38,697 nucleotides of DNA. Source: CAYUUW01 sp964448005. GTDB lineage: Bacteria; Patescibacteriota; Gracilibacteria; UM-FILTER-43-11. Where the stretch lies: the NCBI GenBank assembly GCA_964448005.1, contig CAYUUW010000012.1, positions 1-38,697 on the forward strand, written 5' to 3'. Made by a program: the position numbers and the translations under genes. A model generated the notes under the pieces. The model ran no database searches, was not told where the DNA came from, and saw only the letters and a program-made list of their open reading frames with translations. The first letter of the stretch is position 1. The number at the start of each line of letters is the position of its first letter. Shown here one piece after another: positions 1-7,430 of this stretch.

Positions 1-320
1 GGGATCATGCGGACGACGTGCGGCTGATTGAACCACACGGCCTCCGCCTCGTAGCCCGCCTGGTCGTAGAACAGTCCGCGGATCAGCTTGAGCTTTTTGT
101 TCTTGATGGGCACTTGGCGGACCTCGTGGAACATGCCCTGCACGCTGAAGCTGTCGCCGTCCTTCACGCTCTCCAGCGTCTCAAAGTCAGCCAAGGTCTC
201 GTAGCCCCGGGGGAAGTGCAGCAGCAGGTCGCGCACGGTGACGATCCCCATTTCGCGAAGCGCCAGAAGGTATTCCGGCTTGGTGCTGAGCGCTGCGTCG
301 AGAGGGGTATTGAGATTCAT
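1..320 (-). CDS. recG: RecG ATP-dependent DNA helicase, N-terminal fragment
   Basis: This gene runs off the left window edge, so only the first 106 codons are visible. RecG remodels stalled replication forks and Holliday junctions. The translation opens MNLNTPLDAALSTKPEYLL and continues with MGIVTVRDLLLHFPRGYE, matching the RecG wedge-domain opening in which a helix-hairpin-like segment precedes a conserved LLxxFPRxYE motif. An OB-fold-like stretch follows (VQGMFHEVRQVPIKNKKLK). The ATG at 318-320 is the natural start. The neighbouring gene on the other strand begins 73 bp away, so the two are divergent. The helicase motifs lie outside the window. Identification rests on this N-terminal motif only, but the match is characteristic. 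Confidence 0.85.
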   Translation of the reverse strand, partial: MNLNTPLDAALSTKPEYLLALREMGIVTVRDLLLHFPRGYETLADFETLESVKDGDSFSVQGMFHEVRQVPIKNKKLKLIRGLFYDQAGYEAEAVWFNQPHVVRMI

Positions 321-393
321 GAGCCTAGTTTATCAAATGACATAGGAATATTTTAATCCATCTGCTATTCTGGCCCCCTGTAATTGCGAGATT

Positions 394-1377
394 TTGAATG
401 GATTAACCCTCCCAGAGCCCCTGAAAGAAGCCGTGAGTTTCAGTTTTCCCGACTGGATTTTTTACAATAGGACCCGGGTTGGAGGGTTGGCTTTCGATGA
501 GCCCGAAACAAGCATCGTGGAAGACGTTGTGGACGTTCAAGAGGCCAGGAGTGGAATAATCCAGGTTGAGGTGAGCGTGCCGGACCCCACGCTCATTGTA
601 AAGCCAGGGAGCCCCCCTGACAGAAACTACATAAAGCACCTCAGGAAAAATACGCACAAATTTCATGGCAACCGGTGCTTCTCTTTGATCAGCAGAAAGC
701 CTCGGCCCACCCTCACGCTCAGCCTCGGCCTAGACGCAGGAACGCTGGAGACAAGGAGCATAGAAATGAGAAGGACTTTCACCAGAGGCGTCGTGAAATC
801 AAGCCGAGCCTTGGCGCGGTCCATTCTGCAAGATCGCCATCACGCCTCTCATCAGCCAATGCTCAGAGCGGTTCAGCTGAAAGAAAGGCTGCTCGGAAGA
901 GATTCGGCAATACACCCAAATGAAGTGAATCTTGGAAATGCAGTGCAACCCATTATCGAATTGGCCAATGGCTCATTCAGTCGCTATTTGGCTGACAGAG
1001 GCTATCCCATCTTGACTCTCTCAAAAGAGGAAGATCTTTCGGTAGCCGGGCTCAGCTCGATGCCGGCGAGCGAACGGGCGGGATGGCCCGACAGGATGCA
1101 GCTGCTTGCAGAAATCTACCTGCGCCTCAAGGCGCGATTCCCCAAGGAAGGGCGAATCGGGCTCCGGGACATGCTGAGGCTTAAGGATCGGGCAAGATTC
1201 ACGACCCCGCTGCAAAGATACTCGGATTTTCTGCATTTAAGAATGGCGGATGCGGCTATCGACAACCTGCCTTTGGGGAATAGGGAGATCCTTGGAATGC
1301 TGGAGGAAAGCGGCTTGGACGGAGGACCGCCCAGGAGCGGAAAAGGCCGTCAGGCTGGGCGGCAAGCCTTGCGTTGA
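394..1377 (+). CDS. RNB-domain (RNase II/R family) protein with degenerate active site
   Basis: A 327-residue protein resembling the catalytic RNB domain of RNase II/R without cold-shock or S1 domains. Family-like blocks occur in order: DPTLIVKPGSPPDR (64-77; compare ADVSHYVKPGSxLDR), CFSLISRKPRPTLTLSLGLD (95-114), IIELANGSFSRYLADRGYPIL (187-207; compare MxLANxxVAxYL) and TTPLQRYSDFLHLRM (270-284; compare TSPIRRYADLxxHR). The metal-binding aspartate cluster DxDDA appears replaced by VVDVQEA near 45-51, so hydrolysis may be lost. The start has no clear Shine-Dalgarno. It is divergent from recG. A catalytically weakened RNA-binding role is inference; RNB membership is fairly secure from the motif order. 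Confidence 0.7.
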   Translation: MNGLTLPEPLKEAVSFSFPDWIFYNRTRVGGLAFDEPETSIVEDVVDVQEARSGIIQVEVSVPDPTLIVKPGSPPDRNYIKHLRKNTHKFHGNRCFSLISRKPRPTLTLSLGLDAGTLETRSIEMRRTFTRGVVKSSRALARSILQDRHHASHQPMLRAVQLKERLLGRDSAIHPNEVNLGNAVQPIIELANGSFSRYLADRGYPILTLSKEEDLSVAGLSSMPASERAGWPDRMQLLAEIYLRLKARFPKEGRIGLRDMLRLKDRARFTTPLQRYSDFLHLRMADAAIDNLPLGNREILGMLEESGLDGGPPRSGKGRQAGRQALR

Positions 1378-1457
1378 GAGAGGTTTGCAGGGGCAGGGAA
1401 TTTTTTTGAGTTTTTTGAAAATGCTCTGCGTAAAAAGGGCTTGGACGCAATAGCAAT

Positions 1458-1477
1458 GGCTGCCCTTTGGGGCAGCC
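1458..1477. terminator. intergenic hairpin between convergent genes
   Basis: An 8-bp perfect stem (GGCTGCCC/GGGCAGCC) with a four-base loop lies between the convergent ends of the RNB-like gene and the membrane-protein gene. It has no strong U tract on either side, so a terminator role is plausible but weakly supported. Confidence 0.4.
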
Positions 1478-1478
1478 T

Positions 1479-2288
1479 TCAGTGGCTTTCAATTCGCTTT
1501 TGGGCCCGCTCCACAACGCCGGCCAAGCCGAAGAAGGCGTAGCCAAAGAAGCCGAAGCTCGCCATCCAAAGGGCGTCCAGGCAGATCAAGGCCGCCAGGG
1601 AGCCTTGCTCGTAGGCCTCGTTGAAAATAGCGAATCCTATGTCCGCGAAAAGAGTAAGGAGAAGACCGACTGCAAAAGCCAGCCAGGAGGAGAAGATCTG
1701 CCCGCCTCGGAACTCCCAAGCCATGCGAAGCATGGGGAAAGCAAGGAAAATCAAGATCAAATCGCCCAGCCCATAGCCAATAACCACCGCATTGTTCAAA
1801 AAGGAAGCCTCTGAATCGAAGGCCAGATAGATGCCGAAATAGCCGACGAGAAAAGAAAGGCCAAGGGCCGAAAGAATGACAGGGAAAGAGGTTTTTCTGC
1901 GCGAAGAAAGCAAGGAGAAGCGAAGAATAGCCAATTCCTTGAGTTCGGCCCAAAAAAGCAGAGGGTAAAAAAGAAGGTAGAAGAAATCGGCCTCCGAAGG
2001 AAACACATCCAAATGACGCCACGCCAGGACCGTCCATATCAGCTCCCCCGCAAAGAAAAAGAAGAAGGCAAACAGAAGGAGGCCGAAGACCTCACCTTGC
2101 TTTCCGTAAAAGCCATAGGCCCTGGCAGCCCAGAAGGCGCCAGCCAAAGGAATGGCGCTGAAGGCGAAATAAACAAGCTGGCTAATGCGGGAGGCATCGA
2201 AGACCGCCAAGGAAAGGCTGTAGGCAGCCATGGCCAGGCCAAAAAGGAGGAGCAAGACGACTGGAAGGGGTCGGTTTTCCTCAGCCAT
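1479..2288 (-). CDS. polytopic membrane protein, about eight TM segments
   Basis: A 269-residue very hydrophobic protein with roughly eight membrane segments (for example LPVVLLLLFGLAMAAYSL, LLLFAFFFFFAGELIW, AVVIGYGLGDLILIFLAF, LAFAVGLLLTLFADIGF). The layout resembles the membrane-sensor halves of some signalling proteins, but no GGDEF, kinase or PAS domain follows and the C-terminus is a short basic tail (ERAQKRIESH). I do not recognise a family. The ATG at 2286-2288 overlaps the stop of the upstream 73-residue ORF by 8 bp, implying translational coupling; the longer TTG-initiated frame would run further into that gene. Confidence 0.65.
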   Translation of the reverse strand: MAEENRPLPVVLLLLFGLAMAAYSLSLAVFDASRISQLVYFAFSAIPLAGAFWAARAYGFYGKQGEVFGLLLFAFFFFFAGELIWTVLAWRHLDVFPSEADFFYLLFYPLLFWAELKELAILRFSLLSSRRKTSFPVILSALGLSFLVGYFGIYLAFDSEASFLNNAVVIGYGLGDLILIFLAFPMLRMAWEFRGGQIFSSWLAFAVGLLLTLFADIGFAIFNEAYEQGSLAALICLDALWMASFGFFGYAFFGLAGVVERAQKRIESH

Positions 2289-2502
2289 TGCGCCGGGGTA
2301 GGAAGTATTTTTTGCGGAGGGCAAGCAACGCCTTTTTGGCCTGGGCTGGACCGATCATCGGAGGAAGCATCTGCTGCAGAGCGGAAAGAAGCGCTTCAGG
2401 CGCTTGGTCTTCCGAAAAATCCATATACATTTGGCGAGAGTGCTCGCCAAAATACCGGCCAACCAGGGCAAGGGACTCTTCTCTGAAGGATTCCTGGTCC
2501 AT
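2281..2502 (-). CDS. small hypothetical protein coupled to membrane protein
   Basis: A 73-residue soluble protein (MDQESFREESLALVGRYFGE...) with an amphipathic helical middle and a basic end (AKKALLALRKKYFLPRRNG). No family recognised. Its stop overlaps the next gene's ATG, so the two form an operon. The start is uncertain: the reading frame stays open upstream and a GTG or TTG could add 10-20 residues (GTVIFWAGFRLLPKNP), but a promoter-like element at 2535-2562 lies inside that extension, which favours the ATG at 2502. It is divergent from rarA. Confidence 0.5.
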   Translation of the reverse strand: MDQESFREESLALVGRYFGEHSRQMYMDFSEDQAPEALLSALQQMLPPMIGPAQAKKALLALRKKYFLPRRNG

Positions 2503-2534
2503 AGGATTTTTAGGAAGAAGTCTGAAGCCTGCCC

Positions 2535-2562
2535 AGAATATCACAGTCCCATCCAATGCCAA
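2535..2562 (-). promoter_or_regulatory. predicted promoter of the 2502-1479 operon
   Basis: On the minus strand TTGGCA is followed after 16 bp by TATTCT, and the candidate ATG lies about 30 bp downstream. The match is moderate. Confidence 0.45.
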
Positions 2563-2650
2563 AAGCTTTTGAAGGCCGGAGGCGAAGGGTAGAATGGAGA
2601 CAGAGGCTTTCCAGGCAAATATGAAATCGGAGGCTCGAACCCGCACAAGC

Positions 2651-3838
2651 ATGACTCCTTCCACCCCCCTGGCCGACCGGATGCGCCCCAAAACGCTGGC
2701 CGAAATGACCGGCCAGGAGGCTTTGCTGGGCCAAAACGGCGTGCTGCGCAAAATGCTGGAGCAGGGCCAGGTTCCCAACATGGTGCTGTGGGGCCCTCCA
2801 GGCAGCGGCAAAACCACGCTGGCCCGGCTGGCGGCCCAGGCCAGCGCAGCCGATTTTGTGGCGCTCAGCGCCGTATCCAGCGGGCTAGCGGCCCTGCGGG
2901 AAGTGATCGAGCGGGCCCAGCAGAACCAGCGCCTGGGAAGCAAAACGGTGCTTTTTGTGGATGAGATCCACCGCTGGAACAAAGCCCAGCAGGACGCCCT
3001 GCTGCCCTATGTGGAGGATGGGACGCTCATCCTGATCGGCGCCACCACCGAGAATCCCAGTTTCGAGCTGAACAACGCCTTGCTCTCTCGCGCACGGGTT
3101 TTCGTGCTGGAAAGGCTGGAGGAAAGCCAGCTGCTGGACGTGCTGAAACGGGCGGCGGAGAACCCCGAAGGCCTAGGAAGCGGCCAGCCCGACATTGAGG
3201 AAGGGGCCCTGCCCCTGATCGCCCGGCTGAGCAACGGGGACGCCCGCGCGGCACTAAATTTATTGGAGCTTTGCGCGCAGCAGGGAAAGGTGGACGAAGA
3301 GACGATTCGCGCCACGGTGCAAAAGACGCACCTGCACTACGACAAGAACGGCGAAGAGCACTACAATGTGATCTCGGCCCTGCACAAGAGCCTGCGCGGA
3401 GGCGACGGGCACGCCGGCCTCTACTGGCTGGCCCGCATGCTGGAGGGCGGCGAGGACCCGCTCTACATCGCGCGGCGCCTGCTCCGCTTCGCGGCAGAGG
3501 ATGTGGGTGTGGCGGACAATTTCGCCACGGTGCTGGCCGAAAGCGTGTTCGAAGCCTGCCGCAAAATAGGGATGCCCGAGTGCGAGGTGCACTTGGCCCA
3601 ACTGGTGATCTACCTGGCCCACGCCAAAAAATCCATCGCCGCCTATCAGGGCTACAAAAAGGCCAAGGCCGACGCGCAAAAATACGGCAACTTGCCGGTG
3701 CCGCTGCACATCCGCAATGCGCCCACCACGCTGATGAAAGACCTGGATTACGGCAAGGGCTACCGGTACAGCCCGCTGGAGGACAGCAGCGAGCAGACCT
3801 ATCTGCCGCCCGAACTGGAGGGGCGGAAATATTTTTGA
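2651..3838 (+). CDS. rarA: RarA/MgsA replication-associated recombination AAA+ ATPase
   Basis: A 395-residue clamp-loader-like AAA+ ATPase that acts at stalled replication forks. It opens TPLADRMRPKTLAEMTGQE, the standard RarA start. Walker A GPPGSGKT lies at 48-55, Walker B is LFVDEIHRWNKAQQDALLP, and GATTENPSFELNNALLSRARVF is the sensor 1/arginine-finger region. The C-terminal half (HYNVISALHKSLRGGDGHAGLYWLARML, ARRLLRFAAEDVG) is the RarA tetramerisation region, and length is close to normal. The frame is open back to ATG 2594, but that ATG sits inside a TAGAAT -10-like box (2590-2595) like those before other core genes here, so 2651 is preferred. Confidence 0.93.
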   Translation: MTPSTPLADRMRPKTLAEMTGQEALLGQNGVLRKMLEQGQVPNMVLWGPPGSGKTTLARLAAQASAADFVALSAVSSGLAALREVIERAQQNQRLGSKTVLFVDEIHRWNKAQQDALLPYVEDGTLILIGATTENPSFELNNALLSRARVFVLERLEESQLLDVLKRAAENPEGLGSGQPDIEEGALPLIARLSNGDARAALNLLELCAQQGKVDEETIRATVQKTHLHYDKNGEEHYNVISALHKSLRGGDGHAGLYWLARMLEGGEDPLYIARRLLRFAAEDVGVADNFATVLAESVFEACRKIGMPECEVHLAQLVIYLAHAKKSIAAYQGYKKAKADAQKYGNLPVPLHIRNAPTTLMKDLDYGKGYRYSPLEDSSEQTYLPPELEGRKYF

Positions 3839-3878
3839 CCATTATTCCATTCGTCATTCCGGTATTTGTCCGATGTAG

Positions 3879-3898
3879 GGGCGGAACATGTTCCGCCC
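3879..3898. repeat. perfect 20-bp palindrome downstream of rarA
   Basis: GGGCGGAACATGTTCCGCCC is a perfect inverted repeat followed by GGTTTT, placed 40 bp after the rarA stop. It could act as a terminator or be a dispersed palindromic repeat. The rest of 3839-3980 shows only a repeated ATATCCGG motif near 3927 and 3955. Confidence 0.6.
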
Positions 3899-3980
3899 GG
3901 TTTTGGGGAGGGCAAATATCCGGAATTCACCCAGCGTTTTGCGCCCAAAGACGGATATCCGGAAGGACAAAAGGGACCGG

Positions 3981-4009
3981 TTGACATATTATTATTTATA
4001 ATATATTTT
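3981..4009 (+). promoter_or_regulatory. strong promoter of orphan cassette 1
   Basis: TTGACA, a 17-bp AT-only spacer, then TATTTT. The leader that follows contains a CCGC-attccc-GCGG hairpin, a motif also seen in the leader pair near 36 kb, and ends in an AGGAGG Shine-Dalgarno. Confidence 0.75.
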
Positions 4010-4053
4010 ATTCTTATCCGCATTCCCGCGGACCACAAACCACAGGAGGCAAA

Positions 4054-4569
4054 ATGCCCACGTTCCACAACTGGCGAGGGATCAGCGCTCTGGAAGATCC
4101 ACGAACTCGAATGGTTCTCTCTCTCACTCCCACCGAGCAGATTCCTGAGGCCTTCCTCGATTTCTTCCCCGAATGCTTCGCAGAGGAAGAACAGCCGCCC
4201 TACATCCCCCTTTCCGCCCTCATGAAAGGAGCGAGGAAGTATGCGAAAGACAATGAATTGGACGAGGAAGATGAGGCTCACTTCGTCCTCACTTCGGCAG
4301 AAGCAGCTGCGCCCCACCTGTATCTTCAGTCGTCCCACGAATGGGGAACCGAGGAGGGTGATGATCCGCCTCCCGACGATGTCCTCAAGCAACTGGTGGG
4401 CAAGGAGGCCCGAGCAGGGATTCTGGTGGAGATCGATGGAGAGCTTCACCTGGTTACCCTGATGCTCTTCAAGGAAGGACCTCCGCCCATCGGCAGCGTC
4501 TTTCGCAGCCTGCCCGAGCCGATCGTACTCCACCTCTGTCCGGCCAAATTCGTTGCGCTGGACAGGTGA
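4054..4569 (+). CDS. orphan acidic cytosolic protein
   Basis: A 171-residue acidic protein (MPTFHNWRGISALEDPRTR...) without signal peptide or membrane segment. It has an acidic middle (DNELDEEDEAHF, EWGTEEGDDPPPDD) and a hydrophobic C-terminal stretch (GILVEIDGELHLVTLMLF). The start is firm: AGGAGG lies 4 bp before the ATG. It forms a one-gene cassette with its own promoter and terminator. No family recognised. Its layout resembles the cassettes near 36 kb. Confidence 0.7.
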   Translation: MPTFHNWRGISALEDPRTRMVLSLTPTEQIPEAFLDFFPECFAEEEQPPYIPLSALMKGARKYAKDNELDEEDEAHFVLTSAEAAAPHLYLQSSHEWGTEEGDDPPPDDVLKQLVGKEARAGILVEIDGELHLVTLMLFKEGPPPIGSVFRSLPEPIVLHLCPAKFVALDR

Positions 4570-4588
4570 GATGCGCCGCAGCCTCCTC

Positions 4589-4625
4589 GCCAAGCCCTCC
4601 GACCCCGGAGGCTTGGCTCTTTTTT
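4589..4625 (+). terminator. intrinsic terminator of orphan cassette 1
   Basis: A GCCAAGCC...GGCTTGGC stem, extended inside by TCCG/CGGA, is followed by TCTTTTTT. Confidence 0.85.
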
Positions 4626-4629
4626 GCGC

Positions 4630-4660
4630 AAAAAAATCCCCCTGCCATGTGGCAGAGGGT
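4630..4660 (-). terminator. intrinsic terminator of the RHH gene
   Basis: Read on the minus strand, a CTGCCA/TGGCAG stem with flanking C/G pairs is followed by ATTTTTTT. It is back-to-back with the plus-strand terminator of cassette 1. Confidence 0.7.
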
Positions 4661-4739
4661 CGGCTTTCGGGCGTCTCGCTCGGGCAAGAGGAGAGGACCC
4701 AGAGGCTTGGGAGGCGGGCCAAGCCATGCACTTTCCATC

Positions 4740-4985
4740 CTAGAAGGTGAAGTGCTGCGAGGCAGTCTCTTGGGGCGGCTGAGCGGAATTCCCATCGGCA
4801 TCCGCGCGTTCGGGGCGAGCCTTCAGCACTGTGGGCACCGGAACCCCGGCGGCATCGAGCTTTTCGGCAATGATCTCTTCCAGGTAGCCGCTGACGCTGA
4901 GGTTGTTCTCGTCGCAATAGCCTTTGAGGCGCTGGTAGGTGATTCCTTTGACGGAAATGGATCGTCGGGTCTGTCGCTTGGCCAT
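4740..4985 (-). CDS. ribbon-helix-helix (CopG/Arc-like) DNA-binding protein
   Basis: An 81-residue protein. Residues 4-45 (RQTRRSISVKGITYQRLKGYCDE followed by NNLSVSGYLEEIIAEKLDA) fit the ribbon-helix-helix pattern: a basic beta strand, a helix, a turn with NLSVSGY, and a second helix. The tail is disordered. Such proteins bind palindromic operators as dimers and usually autorepress or repress a neighbour. The start is set by AAAGGAG 6 bp before the ATG at 4983-4985; the longer open frame upstream is not used. It is transcribed away from the ATPase gene at 5239, with four iterons between them, which makes it the obvious candidate repressor. Confidence 0.8.
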   Translation of the reverse strand: MAKRQTRRSISVKGITYQRLKGYCDENNLSVSGYLEEIIAEKLDAAGVPVPTVLKARPERADADGNSAQPPQETASQHFTF

Positions 4986-5025
4986 GGCAAGCTCCTTTCT
5001 GTAGGTGTTTCGAGTTGCCAAGGCG

Positions 5026-5054
5026 AAGATAGATGGAAAATGCAAGCCTGTCAA
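5026..5054 (-). promoter_or_regulatory. promoter of the RHH gene
   Basis: Minus-strand TTGACA, a 17-bp spacer and TATCTT, followed by a leader of about 35 nt and the AAAGGAG ribosome-binding site. Confidence 0.75.
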
Positions 5055-5114
5055 TTCAATGGATTGGGCTAATTTGAAAGAGGAACTCAAAGTCGGCTTT
5101 TTGGAACCCGACTC

Positions 5115-5143
5115 TTGAAAATTCCATAAATTAGGCCTATAAT
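5115..5143 (+). promoter_or_regulatory. promoter of AAA/DUF4143 gene overlapping first iteron
   Basis: TTGAAA (5115-5120), 17 bp, TATAAT (5138-5143). The -10 box lies inside the first 32-bp repeat and overlaps its TAGGCCTA palindrome, an ideal position for a repressor. Confidence 0.75.
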
Positions 5144-5235
5144 TGGGAATGAACTCCATAAATTAGGCCTATAATTGGGAATGAACTCCATAAATTAGGC
5201 CTATAATTGGGAATGAACTCCATAAATTAGGCCTA
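5124..5235 (+). repeat. 3.5 tandem 32-bp iterons with TAGGCCTA palindromes
   Basis: A 32-bp unit beginning CCATAAATTAGGCCTA starts at 5124, 5156, 5188 and 5220; the last copy is cut short 3 bp before the ATPase ATG. Each copy carries the perfect palindrome TAGGCCTA (5132, 5164, 5196, 5228), spaced by three helical turns. The array lies between divergent RHH and ATPase genes and looks like an operator. Confidence 0.92.
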
Positions 5236-5238
5236 AAA

Positions 5239-6363
5239 ATGATCCATCGCCTCATCGAAAAGCAGCTGAAAAAAGATCTCTTCAAGGGAAAGGCCCTGAT
5301 TATTCTGGGAGCCCGCCAAGTCGGCAAAACCACGCTCTCCCAAAACCTTCTCAAGGCCTATGAAAAAAGAGGGGTTTTGTCCTTCAATGGCGAAAACCCC
5401 ACCGATCGGGAGAAACTGAGCAATCAGGATCTGGAAACTTTGGAGGGCCTGATTCAGGACCATGGCATCATTTTTATTGACGAAGCCCAAAAAATCCCTG
5501 GCATAGGCCAAACCGCCAAGCTGATTGTGGACAAATTCAAAAAAGAAAAACAGGTCATCCTCACAGGCTCCTCTTCCTTTAACATCCTGAATCAGACCAG
5601 CGAATCTTTAACGGGACGGAAATTTGTTCACGAAATCTTCCCCCTCTCTGCCGAAGAAATGCTTCAGGGAAAGACGAGGCTGGATTTTGAAAAGACCCTC
5701 AGCAAACTCCTCATTTATGGAAGCTATCCGGAAATCTATTTGGCTGGAGATCGACAGAAAGAGCGCTTGCTCATGAGCCTGGTTTCCAGCTACGTTTTCA
5801 AGGATATTTTTGAGCTGCAAAATATTCGGAACCCTGCTGTCTTAAGCAAATTGCTCAGCGCGCTGGCCCTTCAGGTTGGATCAGAGGTCTCGCTGAATGA
5901 ATTGAGCGGCTTGCTAGGGATTGATGTGAAAACCGTAGAGCGCTACATTGATTTGCTTGAAAAAAGCTACATTATCTTTAGGCTTCCCCCTTATTACACC
6001 AACAAGCGAAAAACCATTTCTAAACGCAGCAAAATCTATTTCTACGATTTGGGCCTTCGCAATGCCATGATCAATAACTTCAACCCCGTTACTCAGCGGG
6101 ACGACGTGGGGGCTCTGTGGGAGAATTTTGTGATCGTGGAACGAATGAAATACAGAAAATACAGACTGCTTCATGCCAATGCCTACTTCTGGCGATCCTA
6201 TGATGGGGCAGAGATTGACTTGGTGGAGGAACGAGGCGGAAAATTGGAAGGCTATGAGATCAAATGGGGCAAGCAAAGGACGCATCCCCGCTCCTGGTTG
6301 GAATACAAGAACGCAAGCCGCAAAACGATTGATAAGGGGAATTACCTTAAGTTCATAAGCTAG
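5239..6363 (+). CDS. AAA ATPase (AAA_14) with C-terminal DUF4143
   Basis: A 374-residue ATPase of a family common in archaea and accessory regions of bacteria, whose physiological role is not established. Walker A GARQVGKTT lies at 24-32, Walker B is IIFIDEAQKIP, and LTGSSSFNILNQTSESLTGRK is the sensor region. A winged-helix-like segment follows (VSLNELSGLLGIDVKTVERYIDLLEKSYII). The C-terminal DUF4143 domain has the nuclease-like pattern GALWENFVIVERMKYRK...YFWRSYDGAEIDLVEERGG...GYEIKWGK (a D/E-x-D and E-x-K arrangement). No Shine-Dalgarno is visible; the ATG abuts the last iteron. It lies upstream of the fic gene in the same direction. Confidence 0.9.
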   Translation: MIHRLIEKQLKKDLFKGKALIILGARQVGKTTLSQNLLKAYEKRGVLSFNGENPTDREKLSNQDLETLEGLIQDHGIIFIDEAQKIPGIGQTAKLIVDKFKKEKQVILTGSSSFNILNQTSESLTGRKFVHEIFPLSAEEMLQGKTRLDFEKTLSKLLIYGSYPEIYLAGDRQKERLLMSLVSSYVFKDIFELQNIRNPAVLSKLLSALALQVGSEVSLNELSGLLGIDVKTVERYIDLLEKSYIIFRLPPYYTNKRKTISKRSKIYFYDLGLRNAMINNFNPVTQRDDVGALWENFVIVERMKYRKYRLLHANAYFWRSYDGAEIDLVEERGGKLEGYEIKWGKQRTHPRSWLEYKNASRKTIDKGNYLKFIS

Positions 6364-6391
6364 CTTATCGGTTCTTTGATCTTCAATAGAA

Positions 6392-6426
6392 TTTACTGTA
6401 AACTTAATTTATGGAGTTACTGTAAA
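6392..6426 (+). promoter_or_regulatory. fic operator: two TTACTGTAA dyads flanking an inverted iteron-like motif
   Basis: TTTACTGTAAA (6392-6402) and TTACTGTAAA (6417-6426) are odd-centred palindromes 24 bp apart, just before the fic ATG. Between them TAATTTATGGAGTT (6405-6418) is the inverted complement of the AACTCCATAAATTA stretch in the upstream iterons. A TAGAAT -10-like box at 6387-6392 abuts the first dyad. Confidence 0.6.
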
Positions 6427-6430
6427 TCTT

Positions 6431-7426
6431 ATGGCTGTTCAGGTCAAAAAGATCATTTTGGAAAAATTAAAGAAAGGGCCGCTGAAGCCTTTGGTTTTAG
6501 CGGAGAAAGTTGGAATCAGTCGTCAGGCATTGCACAGGCATTTACGAAAGCTTTTGAATGAGGGGCATATCGAAAAGCAAGGTAGCGGGCCTCATGTCCT
6601 TTATCATCTTGTTGTGGCCGATTCGGAAAGTCGGATGTTGGAAAGTTTTATGTTTTTTGAAAAAATGCTTTTGCCGCTTTACCTGAAAGAAAATCCGCGA
6701 ATCGAATCCGATGTTGCGGACCTTGTTCGGTCCATGACCAACACCCCTATTCAAGGCAAACCGGACTTCGGCTTCATGATGGATTCAGCAGCCCTTTATT
6801 CGTCCAAGATCGAAGGAAATACGTTGAATCTCAATAGCTTTCTCAATAGCCGAATGATGGCGAAAGCAGCTCGCCCCAAAGAGGCCAAGGAAATCGAGGA
6901 TTTGGTGGAGGCCTACCAACGAAGCCAGAGCGAGACGCTGAATGAAAAGAAAATGCTTCAGGCCCACGCTCTTTTGAGCCGGGAATTTTTGCCGAAGAAC
7001 CGGCAAGGCAAATACCGCCAAGAGCCTGTCGGGGTTTTCTCAGGCCGCGGCCTGGAGTATATGGCCATCGAACCCAGGCTGGCGGCAAAGGAAATGGAGC
7101 GTTTTTTCGAATGCATCGAAACCCTGAAGAAGCGAAAAATGCCGGCCTCGCAGGTGCTCTTTTGGGCCTCGTGGATCCACCTGATGATGGCCCTGATCCA
7201 TCCTTTCGCGGACGGAAACGGACGTATTGCCCGGCTTTGCGAAAAATGGTTTCTGAAAGAGCATTTGGGCCAAGGGGCCTATCTTTTGCCTTCCGAGGAG
7301 CATTATTTCGTGCAGCGGCCTGCCTACTACCAGGCGCTTAAGCTAGGGTCCAATTACTGGGAAACGGATTTCGGAAAATCGATGGAATTTTTGAGGCTGC
7401 TGGCGGACTCGTTGAGCAGGCTCTGA
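6431..7426 (+). CDS. Fic-domain protein with N-terminal winged helix
   Basis: A 331-residue protein. Residues 1-60 form a winged-helix DNA-binding domain (PLVLAEKVGISRQALHRHLRKLLNEGHI). The Fic core carries HPFADGNGRIAR at 257-268, an intact HxFx(D/E)GNGR catalytic motif that transfers AMP (rarely another group) from a nucleotide to a protein side chain. SSKIEGN at 124-130 matches the (S/T)xxxE(G/N) inhibitory helix placed upstream of the Fic core (class II), so the enzyme should be self-restrained. The ATG follows two TTACTGTAA dyads, suggesting autoregulation by its own winged helix. It converges on the DinG-like gene with a 4-bp gap. Confidence 0.93.
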   Translation: MAVQVKKIILEKLKKGPLKPLVLAEKVGISRQALHRHLRKLLNEGHIEKQGSGPHVLYHLVVADSESRMLESFMFFEKMLLPLYLKENPRIESDVADLVRSMTNTPIQGKPDFGFMMDSAALYSSKIEGNTLNLNSFLNSRMMAKAARPKEAKEIEDLVEAYQRSQSETLNEKKMLQAHALLSREFLPKNRQGKYRQEPVGVFSGRGLEYMAIEPRLAAKEMERFFECIETLKKRKMPASQVLFWASWIHLMMALIHPFADGNGRIARLCEKWFLKEHLGQGAYLLPSEEHYFVQRPAYYQALKLGSNYWETDFGKSMEFLRLLADSLSRL

Positions 7427-7430
7427 GGGC

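Noticed and set aside
18..356. Plus-strand ORF at the left edge
   Set aside because: It is the shadow of the recG N-terminus on the minus strand, which gives clear family motifs.
3799..4917. 372-codon minus-strand ORF across cassette 1
   Set aside because: It overlaps the well-supported plus-strand gene with its own promoter, Shine-Dalgarno and terminator, and has no protein-like features.
5124..5235. The 32-bp repeats as a CRISPR array
   Set aside because: The units are contiguous with no unique spacers and overlap a promoter between divergent genes, so they are iterons or operators.
5239..7426. ATPase plus Fic as a classical Fic-antitoxin (FicA/FicT) pair
   Set aside because: The Fic protein already carries its inhibitory motif, and the ATPase is far too large and of the wrong family to be a FicA-type antitoxin.
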